Source: an archaeon (GTDB taxonomy: Archaea; Aenigmatarchaeota; Aenigmatarchaeia; GW2011-AR5; GCA-2688965). From it: a stretch of DNA of 6,068 nucleotides. Shown piece by piece: positions 5,467 to 6,068 of the stretch (positions within the stretch are counted from its first letter, which is position 1; every line of letters begins with the position of its first letter). The DNA lies in assembly GCA_002688965.1 (NCBI GenBank), contig NZEE01000087.1, forward strand, positions 1 through 6,068, read 5' to 3'. Position numbers and translations under genes: made by a program. The notes beneath the pieces were generated by a model. It saw only the letters and a program-made list of their open reading frames with translations, did no database searches and was not told the origin of the DNA.

Positions 5467-6068
5467 ACTATATTTCTCCGTTCTGATAATTTTTCTTTAT
5501 CACGATTAATTTGTATTTCTTTATTATGTATACCCGAATCAAAAATTCCTGCCCCTGCATAGTGAATAATATGAGAATCAAATCTATCTGGAGAGTCATT
5601 CCATGATTCAGAAAACATGGTCATATGATTAAATTGGTATGGAAGTTCATGAACACAAACATTGTTCTTTTTTATCTGATATCCTAAATGTACATCATCA
5701 AATCCACGACCAACCCAAAATTCTCCATTTATCTTTTGGAATATATCCTTATGAGGTTTTGAAACTAAAAATACACCAGTGTTGATATATCCTCTTTCCC
5801 AACCTATATCTCCAAACATCTCTTGTATTTCTCTAATTCTTACATATCTTTCTTCGGCTCTTGAACCTTTGTCTTCGTATACAGTACCCACACATTCGTA
5901 AGGAACGATATCGAATAGGTTTGGACAATCTTCTTTAATAAGAATATCAGAATCGACACAGAGAATTCTATCATATTCATCAAGCAAATAATAAAGTTCC
6001 ATAATCATAAAATGATGTTTTCCGTTTCCAATTTTACATTCTGATTCATTTTCTAATATAGAAAAATC
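5463..6068 (-). CDS. GT8-like glycosyltransferase, N-terminus cut by window edge
   Basis: The frame stays open to the right edge. The in-frame ATG at 6008 is internal, because codons before it (ending GKHHF) continue the usual family sequence leading into YYLLDEYDRILCVDSDILI, so the true start is outside. Of 201 visible residues, DSD at 39-41 is the metal-binding DxD motif, INTGVFLVS at 95-103 matches the conserved N-x-G-x-x-x family motif, GFDDVHLGYQ at 122-131 places an acidic pair in the acceptor region, and HYAG at 169-172 matches the late H-x-x-G motif of glycogenin/galactosyltransferase-type (GT8) enzymes. It would use a UDP-sugar and Mn2+ to glycosylate a glycan or protein; the acceptor is unknown. 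The stop TGA overlaps the ATG of the dehydratase gene by 4 bases, so the two are coupled. No membrane segment is seen in the visible part. Confidence 0.72.
   Translation of the reverse strand, partial: DFSILENESECKIGNGKHHFMIMELYYLLDEYDRILCVDSDILIKEDCPNLFDIVPYECVGTVYEDKGSRAEERYVRIREIQEMFGDIGWERGYINTGVFLVSKPHKDIFQKINGEFWVGRGFDDVHLGYQIKKNNVCVHELPYQFNHMTMFSESWNDSPDRFDSHIIHYAGAGIFDSGIHNKEIQINRDKEKLSERRNIV

Noticed and set aside
1..6068. Bacterial capsule or O-antigen locus instead of a phage
   Set aside because: The sugar genes alone would fit, but the tail-type proteins on the same strand, the TATAAATA box and the overlapping gene packing favour a phage; a prophage or host island cannot be wholly excluded.

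Overview
This is an AT-rich window (hand-counted samples of the sugar genes give about 28-32% GC). It is tightly packed, and every supported gene lies on the minus strand, so transcription runs from position 6068 down to 1. Three things point to a tailed phage, most likely a T4-like marine myovirus: phage structural proteins at the left end, a perfect T4-type late-promoter box (TATAAATA) in front of them, and chains of genes that overlap or abut. The family assignment and the marine setting are inferences; no terminase, capsid or polymerase gene is in view.

Right and centre (6068 to 1430): five genes for making and transferring sugars. In transcription order they are a GT8-like glycosyltransferase cut by the window edge, an RmlB-like NDP-glucose 4,6-dehydratase, a GT-B (family 9-like) glycosyltransferase with a GTG start, a short UDP-glucose 6-dehydrogenase-like enzyme, and a GT2 glycosyltransferase carrying a TPR-like region and a very basic tail. 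The junctions are an ATGA overlap, zero bases, a 22-base overlap and a 3-base gap, which suggests one translationally coupled transcript.

Left (1438 to 1): two tandem late-promoter-like boxes sit at the end of the GT2 gene. They are followed by a 152-aa tail/baseplate-type protein with a glycine-rich insert, a 41-aa basic microprotein coupled to it by ATGA, and the N-terminal 264 residues of a tail-fibre-like protein that runs off the left edge. A GC-rich block (about 50% at 121-360) lies inside the fibre gene, between two in-frame direct repeats.

Working picture: the two nucleotide-sugar enzymes would supply a 4-keto-6-deoxyhexose and/or a uronic acid, and the three transferases would attach sugars to an acceptor. 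The acceptor cannot be seen. A virion protein such as the adjacent fibre, or the host surface glycan, are the obvious candidates. Glycan clusters of this general kind are known in large T4-like marine phages, so the general idea is not new. The specific combination, the trimmed dehydrogenase and the repeat-flanked fibre module deserve a second look. No intergenic gap exceeds 30 bases, and I saw no tRNA, CRISPR array, insertion sequence or clear terminator.
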